Assembly (NCBI GenBank): GCA_027488905.1
Contig: JAIYAT010000034.1
Span: 1-64,000, forward strand
Reading direction: 5' to 3'
DNA: 64,000 bases
Source of the DNA: Bacteroidota bacterium
GTDB taxonomy: Bacteria; Bacteroidota; Bacteroidia; UKL13-3
Every line of letters begins with the position of its first letter. Positions within the stretch are counted from its first letter, which is position 1. The translations under genes and the position numbers were made by a program. Below, piece after piece: positions 10,185 through 19,706 of this stretch. The notes under the pieces were generated by a model, which worked only from the letters and a program-made list of their open reading frames with translations, had not been told where the DNA came from and did not search any database.

Positions 10185-10709
10185 CTAAACAAAAAGGGCC
10201 TTTAATTCGGTTGCCTCATCTGGTTTCATTTTGCCAGCAAGTATTAACCTTAATTGTCTCCTGCGAAGGGCGCCTTCGAATCTCTTTGTTTCTTCCTCTG
10301 TTTCTGGTTCTAACCCAGGGCAAAGAACAGAGCTCCCATTTCTATCCAAAGCCACAAAAGTATAGTAGGCTTCGTTGCTTAAGAAACTTTCTCCAGTAGG
10401 AATATTTTCGGCCCATACTTTAATATAAACTTCCATTGAGGTGTTAAAGGCGCGGGAAACTTCGGCCTGTAAGGTAACCACATCGCCCAATTTGATAGAT
10501 TTACCAAAACTCACGCTATCCACAGAGGCGGTTACTACTGTTTTACCAGCATGTTTTTGGGCAGCTATGGCAGCTGCAATATCCATCCAATGCAACAAGC
10601 GCCCACCCATAAGATTGTGAAGGGTATTTGTATCATTAGGCAATACCATTTCATTCATAATGGTGCGAGAATGCGCAGGTTTTTTAATTATTTTTTCTTT
10701 TGGTGTCAT
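10185..10709 (-). CDS. Acyl-CoA thioesterase, hotdog fold (YciA/BACH-like)
   Basis: A 174-residue hotdog-fold thioesterase expected to hydrolyse acyl-CoA to free acid and CoA in the cytoplasm. Family features are an early N-D-x-N-x-L-x-x-G motif (NDTNTLHNLMGGRLLHWMD), a following Ala-rich helix, VTASVDSVSFGKSIKLGDVV, and a C-terminal charged tail. I chose the ATG at 10709 (MTPKEK). A longer reading frame starts at 10757, but a candidate promoter at 10728-10757 lies between the two starts. The chain-length preference cannot be read. Confidence 0.85.
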   Translation of the reverse strand: MTPKEKIIKKPAHSRTIMNEMVLPNDTNTLHNLMGGRLLHWMDIAAAIAAQKHAGKTVVTASVDSVSFGKSIKLGDVVTLQAEVSRAFNTSMEVYIKVWAENIPTGESFLSNEAYYTFVALDRNGSSVLCPGLEPETEEETKRFEGALRRRQLRLILAGKMKPDEATELKALFV

Positions 10710-10727
10710 AACTTTCGCTTTAATAAA

Positions 10728-10757
10728 CCAAAATAGCTGATTGGTTTGGGGGCGCAA
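10728..10757 (-). promoter_or_regulatory. Weak promoter candidate for the thioesterase
   Basis: On the minus strand TTGC (10757-10754) and TATTTTGG (10735-10728) are separated by 18 bases, the same spacing as gapA and atpD. The -7 box is imperfect. It supports the shorter start at 10709. Confidence 0.35.
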
Positions 10758-10862
10758 GTTAGTGCTTGTGGGCTTTATTTCTTTTATTTTTTAAATACAA
10801 TCCACATTATAGGTTATTAATTATTTAACATATTTCTAACATATATTTTCTTCATTTGACAT

Positions 10863-12329
10863 ATGAAAAATCAAACTTCCGAAACAGAGTTGGTTCAAAC
10901 CTTAAATGCTTTGCTAAACGAGCTTAATGCAATCAAAAAGCAATATGCCTCACAGTTAAAAAAAATTAGCAAAACAAATCAGAAATCGGCGCTTAACTTA
11001 TTGCAATATCTAGCTGCACGTAAGCATGATTTGCGTGCCATACAAGATGAGCTGCACTCAAATGGCTTGTCTTCTCTTGCAAGTTCGGAAGGAAATTTTA
11101 TAGACTCACTTCAAAAAGTTTTGTCGTGGCTAAATGGCAACCCAACTTTAGTTGCCCATAAAGATAAAACGCTTCCTACCCTTTCTAAAAACAGTATTGC
11201 GCTTTTTGGTGAACCAATCAATAAGTTTATTCCACAAATCATGGTTACCTATGACAAGGATTTTGCTCAGAATTTAGATTTGGTAAACAAACTCATACAC
11301 CATGGGATGTCCATTGCTAGAATAAACTGCGCCCATGATAGTCAGGAAGATTGGTTGAAAATGATTCAAACTACTCAGGTGGCAGGCCAACTCAACAATA
11401 AACCATGTAAAATTTACATGGATTTACCTGGCCCAAAAATTAGAACTGTAATTCTTGGTAAGGGCAAAAAGGAAGGAAAAATTGCCATAAACGAAGGTGA
11501 ACTATTATGGTTAGCAGAGAAAGATGCAAAGTATAAAACCAAAGAAAAAGTAATTGGCTTAACCATTGAAAATTTTGTGTCCCAAATAAAACTTGGTTCA
11601 ACCCTACTCTTTGATGATGGCATCATAGAAGCAGTAGTTAAAGAAAAGCAGGATAAAATGCTTCGCATTATGATTGTTAGAAATTCTTCTCGCAAAGATG
11701 TCTTAAAATCAGATAAAGGAGTAAATTTCCCCGATACTGTTTTGCATGAAAACAGCCTTACAGCTTTTGACGAAGCTTGTTTGCCTTTTATCCTTGAGCA
11801 GGCAGATATGTTGGGATATTCGTTTGTGCAACGTAGCGAAGACATTCATTATTTGTATAGCAAACTGCAAGAACTTGGCAAACCCAATTTTCCAGTTGTC
11901 TTAAAAATTGAAACACAATCAGCAGTGAATCAATTACCAGAATTATTGCTAACTGCTATGGAATATGGTTCGCCAGGCGTTATGATTGCTCGTGGCGATT
12001 TGGCGGTAGAAATTGGCTTTGAACGTTTAAGCGAAATTCAGGATGAAATTTTATGGATTTGCGAAGCCGCTCATGTGCCCGTGATTTGGGCTACACAAGT
12101 GTTAGAAAACTTAAATAAATCTGGCATCCCAACTAGAGCAGAAATTACAGATGCCGCGCATGCTTCTATGGCAGAATGTGTGATGATTAACAAAGGTGAA
12201 AATACCGTAAAAGTGTTAAAATCACTTAAAGAAATTCTCAATAGAAATGGAAGACATCATTGGAAAAAAAGGCATATGATGCGCAAATTAGCCATTGCTG
12301 AAAATTTCTTTTCTACACCAAATGAGTAG
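10863..12329 (+). CDS. Pyruvate-kinase-like protein with N-terminal extension, no C-domain
   Basis: A 488-residue member of the pyruvate kinase superfamily. Residues 1-125 are a charged helical extension not found in ordinary pyruvate kinase. The barrel follows: ARINCAHD, MDLPGPKIRT (186-195), LKIETQSAVNQL, GVMIARGDLAVEIG and IWATQVLENLNKSGIPTRAEI. The catalytic Lys of KIE, the Mg-binding E and D, and the ATQ threonine are kept. The usual Glu of GPEIR is Lys192, the change known from K+-independent pyruvate kinases. Ser of NFSHG is Ala. The allosteric C-terminal domain is missing. It may be a pyruvate kinase or act on another phosphoenol substrate. The 3' end overlaps the converging radical SAM gene by 17 bases. 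Confidence 0.75.
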   Translation: MKNQTSETELVQTLNALLNELNAIKKQYASQLKKISKTNQKSALNLLQYLAARKHDLRAIQDELHSNGLSSLASSEGNFIDSLQKVLSWLNGNPTLVAHKDKTLPTLSKNSIALFGEPINKFIPQIMVTYDKDFAQNLDLVNKLIHHGMSIARINCAHDSQEDWLKMIQTTQVAGQLNNKPCKIYMDLPGPKIRTVILGKGKKEGKIAINEGELLWLAEKDAKYKTKEKVIGLTIENFVSQIKLGSTLLFDDGIIEAVVKEKQDKMLRIMIVRNSSRKDVLKSDKGVNFPDTVLHENSLTAFDEACLPFILEQADMLGYSFVQRSEDIHYLYSKLQELGKPNFPVVLKIETQSAVNQLPELLLTAMEYGSPGVMIARGDLAVEIGFERLSEIQDEILWICEAAHVPVIWATQVLENLNKSGIPTRAEITDAAHASMAECVMINKGENTVKVLKSLKEILNRNGRHHWKKRHMMRKLAIAENFFSTPNE

Positions 12330-13995
12330 TGAATTGCTCCTCCTGAAATAAGCAACTTGCTTTGTTCAATCCATCATATTGCAAACACAAATTATAGCTG
12401 CCATACTGAATTGTTCCGTCTTCTTGGTATTTTAGAAAATCAAAGTTCAATGGTAGAACAATATGTCTGTATTTATTACGGTTGGCACCCATTTTATTGA
12501 GTAAGGCAGATTTTTGTGTAAACTCAATTTCGTTAAGATATTTCTCTTTTGGCTTAACTTTAAAATGTAAATAATAATCTAATGCTACCAATTGTTGCAT
12601 AATCTTATCTTCAGGGTAATGCGTCTCACAAAATTCAAATAAGATATCAAAAGAATCTTCAAGTGAATGTTTATGAAAATCACTTTTCTGGTTGAACCAA
12701 GCGCCCAAATCTCTCAGAAAGTTAAAGATGCTTCCCAGTTGCTCTGCATGCAATAAGGTCTGCTTTGCACGACCTTTATTCCAATATAATTCTAAAGCTT
12801 CTTCAAGGTAAGTTATTTGTTGGAGTTCTTCCTTGCTTAGGTAATTACTTTCAATAATTTGATAAGGCGGGTTTGGGTCGAACCGAAACCCATACTGCTC
12901 ATATTTTTCTCTTACAGGCGTGCCTTTTAGAAACTTTAAAAATCCCAACTGCAACTCTGGCGGGTGTAAAGCAAACACTTGTTCAAAGCTATAGGCTATA
13001 TCGCTCAAATAATCTAGAGGTAGGCCTACGATAAGGTCTAGGTGCATCTCTACATAATCACGCAATTGCTTAATGATGCCGCTTGTTTTTTCGAAGTTTT
13101 GCTTTCTACTTACTTCTAAATTGGCCTTTTGATTAACCGTTTGTATGCCAATCTCGAAACGAAATAATCCTTTAGGAACCTTTTCTTGGATATACTTTAT
13201 GATATCAGGGTGCACAATGTCGGCAGTGATTTCGAATTGAAAGATATTCCCGGGTTGGTGATGGTCGAGAATAAACTGAAACATGTCGATTGTAAAGTCT
13301 TTTTTGACATTAAAAGTTCTGTCTAAAAACTTTATCACCTTTCCATGTTGCATGAGGTACAACAAATTTTGTTTGATGGTAGCAATGGGCAAATACCTCA
13401 CTTTATTGTCTAAACTGGCCAAACAAAACTCGCATTTATAAGGGCAGCCGCGAGAAGTTTCGATGTAGGCTACCTTGGTTTTAAGTTGCTCCTGTGGTTC
13501 GAACTGGTAAGGGTTTAAACCTTCAAGGCGGTTAATATCAAAGTTAGCTCCATCTGGCAAATAGTGTATTTGTTCAGCATACTTATGCACCAAATTTGGG
13601 ATGTGTTGAACCAAGGGATATTGTTGCAGAAACTGCTCAAAGGGTAATTCTCCTTCGCCCACAATAATATAATCTACCTCGGGTAAAGCAATCACGTCTT
13701 GCCAATCGTAGCTTACCTCTGGCCCACCCAACATAATTTTAATATCGGGATTAAGGGCTTTGAGTTTTCTCGCAACAGTGAGGGTTTGGGTAATATTCCA
13801 GATATAGCAACTAAAAGCCACTACCTCATAAGACTGGCAGGCCTTTGCAATTTCATCAGGGTTTTCCTTGATGGCAAATTCCTTCCAATCCAAGCCTTGG
13901 TGATGCTTGTTTAAACCATACAGTAAACGTATGGCCAAGTTCATGTGAATGTACTTGGCGTTGAGGGTTGTAAGTAGAATGCGTGTTTGATTCAA
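12313..13995 (-). CDS. B12-binding-domain radical SAM protein (DUF4080-type)
   Basis: A 560-residue radical SAM enzyme. Residues 1-120 resemble a cobalamin-binding domain (LTTLNAKYIHMNLAIRLL, then SCYIWNITQTL, then IMLGGPEVSYDW). The radical SAM core has the iron-sulphur cysteines C184-x3-C188-x2-C191 in SRGCPYKCEFCLAS. The C-terminal part (from about 370) matches the region found with this subclass in Bacteroidota. It should cleave S-adenosylmethionine reductively, but the substrate is unknown. Its first ~120 codons are duplicated at 18992-19341 on the far side of the next gene. Confidence 0.85.
   Translation of the reverse strand: MNQTRILLTTLNAKYIHMNLAIRLLYGLNKHHQGLDWKEFAIKENPDEIAKACQSYEVVAFSCYIWNITQTLTVARKLKALNPDIKIMLGGPEVSYDWQDVIALPEVDYIIVGEGELPFEQFLQQYPLVQHIPNLVHKYAEQIHYLPDGANFDINRLEGLNPYQFEPQEQLKTKVAYIETSRGCPYKCEFCLASLDNKVRYLPIATIKQNLLYLMQHGKVIKFLDRTFNVKKDFTIDMFQFILDHHQPGNIFQFEITADIVHPDIIKYIQEKVPKGLFRFEIGIQTVNQKANLEVSRKQNFEKTSGIIKQLRDYVEMHLDLIVGLPLDYLSDIAYSFEQVFALHPPELQLGFLKFLKGTPVREKYEQYGFRFDPNPPYQIIESNYLSKEELQQITYLEEALELYWNKGRAKQTLLHAEQLGSIFNFLRDLGAWFNQKSDFHKHSLEDSFDILFEFCETHYPEDKIMQQLVALDYYLHFKVKPKEKYLNEIEFTQKSALLNKMGANRNKYRHIVLPLNFDFLKYQEDGTIQYGSYNLCLQYDGLNKASCLFQEEQFTTHLV
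13627..13976 (-). repeat. 350-bp direct repeat, functional copy (inside radical SAM gene)
   Basis: This segment matches 18992-19341 with about 10 mismatches in 350 bases (about 97% identity) and no gaps that I can see. Most differences are silent. The two copies have the same orientation and enclose the 1538-residue FG-GAP gene. Confidence 0.92.
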
Positions 13996-14175
13996 GAGAA
14001 ATTAATATAGGTGCAAATTAAGCAAATTAAGTTTGGTACTTTCATGTCAATTAATTGTTTGGATTAAATTTAGCGACAATTAAAAAATCTAATTCGTGCG
14101 AAATACAATTTTATAAATCTTCGTTTTAATATCTTTGTTTACCTTAATCATTTAAATACTTTATAAAAGCCAAAT

Positions 14176-17100
14176 ATGAAACCTTTTAAGATTTACTGTT
14201 TAGTTAATAGTAGTAGGGTAATTTTACTTTTTGTGTCTATCCTTTTTATCAATAATTCTAGCTTTGCGCAAACGCCGATTATTTCTTCATTCTCACCTTC
14301 GAGTGACTCGGCAGGTTCAATTGTGACCATAATCGGAAGTGGCTTTAATTCTGCTTCAACCCAGAATGTTGTTTACTTCGGTTCAACCAAAGCTTTAGTA
14401 AACACAGCATCTACAACTGCTTTAACGGTAACTGTTCCCTTAGGCGCAACGCATTCTCCAATTGCGATACTAAATCTTACTTCTGGATTAATTGGCTATA
14501 GTTTGAATCATTTTTTTCCTACTTTTAAACCAAACAAGAGTTTCGCTTTATCTAATGCTGATTTTGACCTTAAGCTTGATTCGATTACTTTAACAAACCC
14601 GCAAGACATTTGCTTGGGAGATTTTGATTTAGATGGCAAATCTGACATTGCCATCATTTCTCCCACAACAAGTTCTATTGCTATTCACAAGAATACTGGA
14701 ACGAATGGAAGTATGTCTTTTTCAAGTAATGTGAATTTTTCTACAACGATTAATTCGAGAGCAATTGCATTAGGAGACTTTGATGGTGATGGAAGGCTGG
14801 ATTTAGCTGCAACAAATAATTCCACTGTCTCTATTTTAAGAAACACAAGTGTTTTTGGAACAATATCCTTTGCTACAAAAATTGATTTTACAACTGGCAC
14901 CAATTCAATTAATCTAGAAGTTTGTGATATAAATTCTGATGGAAAGTTGGATATTGTTGTGGCGAATTTTGACAACAATACAATATCGGTTCTCCGGAAC
15001 ACCAGTGTTGGGGGAATAATCTCATTTGCAACCAAGGTTGATTTTTCTGCTGGACAAAATCCCGTTGGTTTGGCAGTTGGTGACTTAAATGGGGACACAA
15101 AATTAGATATAGCTATTACTAATTTCAATACCAGCGCAGTATCCATACTTAGAAACACCAGTGTAGGTAGTGTTTTAAGCTTTGCCACATTAATTAGTCT
15201 AAGTTCACCAAACGCTCCATTTGATGTTAAAATGGCAGATATGGATTCGGATGGAAAGCTTGACCTAACTGTATTGAATTCGGGGTCAAATTTGATTTCT
15301 GTTTTTAGAAATACGAGTATATTAAGTGCAATTTCCTTTGCAACTAAATTAGATTATGGAGTTGGGGTGAACCCCAGATCTATGAGTATTGGCGATCTAG
15401 ATGGGGATGGGAAGCTCGACATTACCGCAACCAATCAGAGTAGCAATACTGTATCCATTTTAAGAAATACTGGTATTATTGGAAATATCAGCTTTCAGAC
15501 CAAAGTAGATCTATTATCGGCTTCAGAACCGAGGGGTGTAAGCATTGGAGACTTAAACGGTGATGGAAAATCGGACATTGTAACGGTTAATTCAAACGCT
15601 GCTAATTTCTCAATTTTTCGCTATAGCTGGGTATTACCGATACAACCACCTCAAATTTCCTCCTTTTCGCCCAAAAGCGGTGAGAACAGCAGCATTGTTA
15701 CAATTTATGGCTTTGGGTTCCATCCATACCCAGATAGCAATTTCATTTTTATGGGCGCAGCGAGAGCTGTCTTAAATTTTAATAACGATTCAAGCTTGAT
15801 GGTTACTGTCCCTAATGGTGCAACATTCGGCCCAATTTCCATTACCAATACATCAACGGGCTTAACCACCATCTCACAAGAAAATTTCACCCCTACCTAT
15901 ACGCCAAACAAAACTAAAATCAATGTTACAGATTATAAGGCAGACAAGATTATAAACTCTAATTTTGGGTCAAGCGGAATAAGCATATCGGATTTAAATG
16001 GTGATGGCACTTCTGATTTGGCAATTATAAATTATCAAACTAATAAATTATTAATCTTTAGCAATACCAGCTCTCTAAGTGGTATATCATTTGCGCCAAG
16101 GATTGAATATACTACAAGTGTAAATCCATTCGACCTATTCATAGGTGATTTAAATGCAGATGGTAAACCTGATATTGCAGTTACTAACCACAACTCAAAC
16201 TCAGTTTCTGTATTTCGCAATACAAGCATTGGGGGCACTATTTCATTTGCTAATAAAGTTGATTTTGCCACCGGTAATGGACCTTTTAATGTTACCATGG
16301 GTGATCTTGATGGCGATGGGCGATTAGATTTAGCAGTTGCTAACGGAAATTCTCATACTGCCTCTGTGCTAAAAAATACTTCAATCAATGGCATTATTTC
16401 CTTTGCCCCAAAAATTGATTATGGGATAGGATTTAGCCCTAGGCCATACAGTTTAAAGATAGGGGATCTAAATGGAGACAAAAAGCCTGATTTAATTGTA
16501 GCCAATAATGTGAGTTTTACTTTTACAATATTTAGAAATATAAGCAATCCAGGAGTAATAATATTTGCTCCAAAAGTTGATTTTGTTGCGGGTGGAGGGC
16601 AAACCAGAGTTTGCTTAGCAGATTTTAATGAAGATGGAAAACTGGATATGGCAATAGCAAATAGGAATTCTAATAATATATCTGTTTATAGAAATCTAAG
16701 TTTGGGTGATTCAATTTCATTTGCTCCAAAATTAGATTTTGCAACAGCGTTGCAGCCTCAAGATATAGAAGTTAGCGATTTAAATGGTGATGGTAAACCA
16801 GATTTGTTAGCTGCAAATCAAGGTGCTCATTCCATTTCGATTTTTATCAATAAATTCAACCCCAGTAATGGTCAAATTTCATTTACATCGAAGGTAGATT
16901 TTCCCTCTCCTTTGAGTCCTGTAGCTTTATGTGTTGGAGATATCGGGCTAGATAACAAGCCAGAAATTGCTGTTGCAAATGTAAACTCTGACACCTTAAA
17001 TATTTTTAGTCTTAAGGGTATTTTAAACAATACAATTTCCACTATTCATCCTTATATCTGTCAAGGGTCTACTATTTCACTTTTGGGTAGCATGCCTATT

Positions 17101-18792
17101 GGAGGAAATAATACTACTTACAATTATTCATGGTTAAGTTCAACTATAAGCGAGAATGTTGGATTTACACCTATAAGCTTAGCCACCTCAGCTGATTATA
17201 CCGCAGGTCCGTTTACACAAAATACTTGGTTTAGAAGGGTGGTAACCTCTGGCCCTACTGGACCATTAGGTTTTGTTGATACCTCAGATGCATTACTTAT
17301 TAAACCAACCACAGCTAATTTTTGGACAGGAGCAAGTAGCAGTAATTGGGGCACCCCGAGTAATTGGGGTTGCGGATATGTTCCTATGATCAATGACAGT
17401 GTTGTAATTATTTCAACACCAAACCAACCAATTATTATTGATGGAGGCAGAATTACCAATTTTTTATACATAACTCCAAATGCATCGCTTAGTTTAAATA
17501 ATTTCGCATCCAAACTAACAATAATGAATAAGTTTACCAACGAAGGTATATTTAATCATGTAGCTGGCGAACTTATCTTCGGAGGAAATTTAAACCAACA
17601 AATTCCACAAGGGAACTATAATAGAATTACTGTAAATAATCCATCAGGAGTTAACCTGAATGGAAACATTACTCTCTATGATTCTTTAAAATTAAATAAT
17701 GGGTTAATTAAACTAGGCCCATACAATCTTACATTGGCAAGTAACCCAGTTGTTTTCAATTTCAATTCATCACGGTATATTCAAACGAATGGCACTGGAA
17801 AATTAGTTATAAATAACCTTGGTATTACTGGAAGAACAGGAGCAATTACATTTCCAATTGGAAACACTACCTTTAATCCAATAACCTTAACAAACCTTGG
17901 CTCATTAGACAATTATGGGGCAAGAATTATCGACAGCGTTATTAATCCCCTCACAGGTGCGAAACTAGTTGCCGGAGCCGTTGAAAGAACTTGGGTAATT
18001 AATGAGGAAACAATTGGGGGCAGTAATGTAAATATTAGCCTCCAATGGAATAGTTCTAATGAACTCCCTTCATTTAACAGAGCAAATAGCTATGTAGCTC
18101 TTTTTTCGGGCAATAACTGGTTCTCACATCCTGCTAATTCTGCATTAGGAACAAACCCTTTCACACAATCCCGAGCTGGTATAAACAACCTTTCCAATTT
18201 CAGTGTTGGATCAAACGGAATTTTACCAGTTAATCTGATTGATTTTAAGGGCACTTGGGATGAAAACAAAATCAATCTTTTCTGGACAACAGCAAAGGAG
18301 CGTAACAATAGCCATTTTATTATTGAAAGGTCAATAGACAAAATTCATTTTGATAAAGTTGGAAAGTTAGATGGATGGGGAAACACAGACAAACTTTCTC
18401 ATTATATATTTACCGACACTCAAGACTTAGATAAATTAGATGATTCTTCCATTCTTTATTACAGATTGCAACAGAACGATTATGATGGCAATATTAACTA
18501 CCATGGAGTGATTGCTATAAAGAATTTGAATCAAGCAATTGAAACAATAAGTATTAGTCCCAATCCTTTCAATTCGCAAACGAATATTAAACTTCAAATT
18601 TCTTATACCGAAATTATAAACATAAAAGTAGTTAATTTAAATGGAGAAGTAGTATTAGAACAAGAATCTCTTGCAAAAGAAGGACAAAACTCAATAGAAC
18701 TATTTAATTCAAATCAGCTTAATTCTGGTATATATTTTGTCTGGATTAATTCGTCCCTTGGAAATACCTACAAGAAAATTGTAAAACTTTAA
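14176..18792 (+). CDS. Giant secreted FG-GAP/VCBS repeat protein with IPT/TIG domains and T9SS signal
   Basis: A 1538-residue exported protein. Residues 1-32 are a signal peptide ending SFAQ. Two IPT/TIG domains (ISSFSPSSDSAGSIVTIIGSGF near 35; ISSFSPKSGENSSIVTIYGFGF near 500) each precede an array of FG-GAP/VCBS-type repeats marked by Ca-binding loops such as GDFDGDGRLDLA and GDLNGDGKSDI, alternating with SFATK-type strands. A middle region (about 950-1350) resembles surface beta domains. A C-terminal FN3-like segment (VNLIDFKGTWDEN) leads to a T9SS type-A sorting domain (SPNPFNSQTN...). It is likely a cell-surface or secreted adhesin or scaffold. The gene is bracketed by 350-bp direct repeats of the radical SAM gene. 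Confidence 0.85.
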   Translation: MKPFKIYCLVNSSRVILLFVSILFINNSSFAQTPIISSFSPSSDSAGSIVTIIGSGFNSASTQNVVYFGSTKALVNTASTTALTVTVPLGATHSPIAILNLTSGLIGYSLNHFFPTFKPNKSFALSNADFDLKLDSITLTNPQDICLGDFDLDGKSDIAIISPTTSSIAIHKNTGTNGSMSFSSNVNFSTTINSRAIALGDFDGDGRLDLAATNNSTVSILRNTSVFGTISFATKIDFTTGTNSINLEVCDINSDGKLDIVVANFDNNTISVLRNTSVGGIISFATKVDFSAGQNPVGLAVGDLNGDTKLDIAITNFNTSAVSILRNTSVGSVLSFATLISLSSPNAPFDVKMADMDSDGKLDLTVLNSGSNLISVFRNTSILSAISFATKLDYGVGVNPRSMSIGDLDGDGKLDITATNQSSNTVSILRNTGIIGNISFQTKVDLLSASEPRGVSIGDLNGDGKSDIVTVNSNAANFSIFRYSWVLPIQPPQISSFSPKSGENSSIVTIYGFGFHPYPDSNFIFMGAARAVLNFNNDSSLMVTVPNGATFGPISITNTSTGLTTISQENFTPTYTPNKTKINVTDYKADKIINSNFGSSGISISDLNGDGTSDLAIINYQTNKLLIFSNTSSLSGISFAPRIEYTTSVNPFDLFIGDLNADGKPDIAVTNHNSNSVSVFRNTSIGGTISFANKVDFATGNGPFNVTMGDLDGDGRLDLAVANGNSHTASVLKNTSINGIISFAPKIDYGIGFSPRPYSLKIGDLNGDKKPDLIVANNVSFTFTIFRNISNPGVIIFAPKVDFVAGGGQTRVCLADFNEDGKLDMAIANRNSNNISVYRNLSLGDSISFAPKLDFATALQPQDIEVSDLNGDGKPDLLAANQGAHSISIFINKFNPSNGQISFTSKVDFPSPLSPVALCVGDIGLDNKPEIAVANVNSDTLNIFSLKGILNNTISTIHPYICQGSTISLLGSMPIGGNNTTYNYSWLSSTISENVGFTPISLATSADYTAGPFTQNTWFRRVVTSGPTGPLGFVDTSDALLIKPTTANFWTGASSSNWGTPSNWGCGYVPMINDSVVIISTPNQPIIIDGGRITNFLYITPNASLSLNNFASKLTIMNKFTNEGIFNHVAGELIFGGNLNQQIPQGNYNRITVNNPSGVNLNGNITLYDSLKLNNGLIKLGPYNLTLASNPVVFNFNSSRYIQTNGTGKLVINNLGITGRTGAITFPIGNTTFNPITLTNLGSLDNYGARIIDSVINPLTGAKLVAGAVERTWVINEETIGGSNVNISLQWNSSNELPSFNRANSYVALFSGNNWFSHPANSALGTNPFTQSRAGINNLSNFSVGSNGILPVNLIDFKGTWDENKINLFWTTAKERNNSHFIIERSIDKIHFDKVGKLDGWGNTDKLSHYIFTDTQDLDKLDDSSILYYRLQQNDYDGNINYHGVIAIKNLNQAIETISISPNPFNSQTNIKLQISYTEIINIKVVNLNGEVVLEQESLAKEGQNSIELFNSNQLNSGIYFVWINSSLGNTYKKIVKL

Positions 18793-18913
18793 TAATGCAT
18801 TATTCAATAAAAATATTGGATTTATTAATAAGTATCGAATTATCCAAAAATTAAAATTGATAAACAAAAACAATTAGGTGGCGGTCAACTTGACTTTTTC
18901 TTTGTAGACTATT

Positions 18914-19405
18914 TTAATTGGGGATAGCAAAACTTCTATATAGGCAGATATCTAACTTTAAATTTTTTGTTTGGGTTTGAATTTTAAATTTCAGAAACTG
19001 TTCAATGGGTAATTCACCTTCGCCCACAATAATATAATCCACTTCGGGTAAGGCAATCGCGTCTTGCCAATCGTAGCTTACCTCTGGCCCACCCAACATA
19101 ATTTTAATATCGGGATTAAGGGCTTTGAGTTTTCTGGCAACGGTGAGGGTTTGGGTAATATTCCAGATATAGCAACTAAAAGCCACTACCTCATAAGACT
19201 GGCAGGCCTTTGCAATTTCATCAGGGTTTTCCTTAATGGCAAATTCCTTCCAATCCAAGCCTTGGTGATGCTTGTTTAAACCATACAGTAAACGTATGGC
19301 CAAGTTCATGTGAATGTACTTGGCGTTGAGGGTTGTAAGTAAAAATGTATGCTGCTTCAATATCTTCAGTAAAAGACAAAGGTAAATACTTGAACCTAAT
19401 AGCAA
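18914..19405 (-). pseudogene. Truncated copy of the radical SAM gene
   Basis: The reading frame encodes about 120 residues nearly identical to residues 7-123 of the radical SAM protein at 12313-13995 (three replacements: V to A, F to I, Q to K). It then runs into unrelated sequence and stops. The cysteine cluster and the rest of the enzyme are missing. The N-terminus also differs: residues KQHTFLLTTLN replace NQTRILLTTLN, and the start codon is not preserved as ATG. This suggests that the copy descends from a diverged allele. It is not expected to be functional. Confidence 0.85.
18992..19341 (-). repeat. 350-bp direct repeat, truncated-gene copy
   Basis: Partner of 13627-13976, about 97% identical and in the same orientation. 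It marks the right boundary of the DNA containing the 1538-residue FG-GAP gene. Confidence 0.92.
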
Positions 19406-19487
19406 AAAGATATCTAAGAAGTAGGATTAAACTACTAGTAAAAAAAGGGAATTTTTATTCTTCAATCTTAATTTGCCACAAAAAATT

Positions 19488-19706
19488 ATGAAAACAAAAG
19501 CAATAAATAATTACCGGGACAACTTGCAAAATGAAAAAACAAAATATATTTGCATTGACATGGACAAGGTTAAAAACAAACAGAAAATGATGCAATCAGC
19601 TAAAAAATTTATAGCTGATAAAAAATCTGTAGGTTTATATCTTAAAGGACAAATATCGATTAAAACCCTCCATGAAAAAGGCATTAAACTTACCATGCCT
19701 ATTTAA
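19488..19706 (+). CDS. Small charged protein upstream of the DUF6169-like gene
   Basis: A 72-residue protein, rich in Lys (22% by eye), without signal peptide or membrane segment. I chose the ATG at 19488 (MKTKAINNY); a TTG five codons earlier is less likely. The C-terminal half, SAKKFIADKKSVGLYLKGQ, then LHEKGIKLTMPI, has the look of short Bacteroidota proteins that precede DUF6169 genes. It overlaps the next gene by 35 bases, so translation is probably coupled. An antidote role for the partner is possible but unproven. Confidence 0.6.
   Translation: MKTKAINNYRDNLQNEKTKYICIDMDKVKNKQKMMQSAKKFIADKKSVGLYLKGQISIKTLHEKGIKLTMPI

Noticed and set aside
18870-18910. GGTGGCGGTCAACTTGAC segment resembling an insertion-sequence end
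   Set aside because: No partner inverted repeat or transposase sequence is present on either side.
13699-19279. Plus-strand open frames over the duplicated radical SAM segment (13699-13914, 19064-19279)
   Set aside because: They are antisense shadows of the duplicated coding region and match each other only because that region is repeated.
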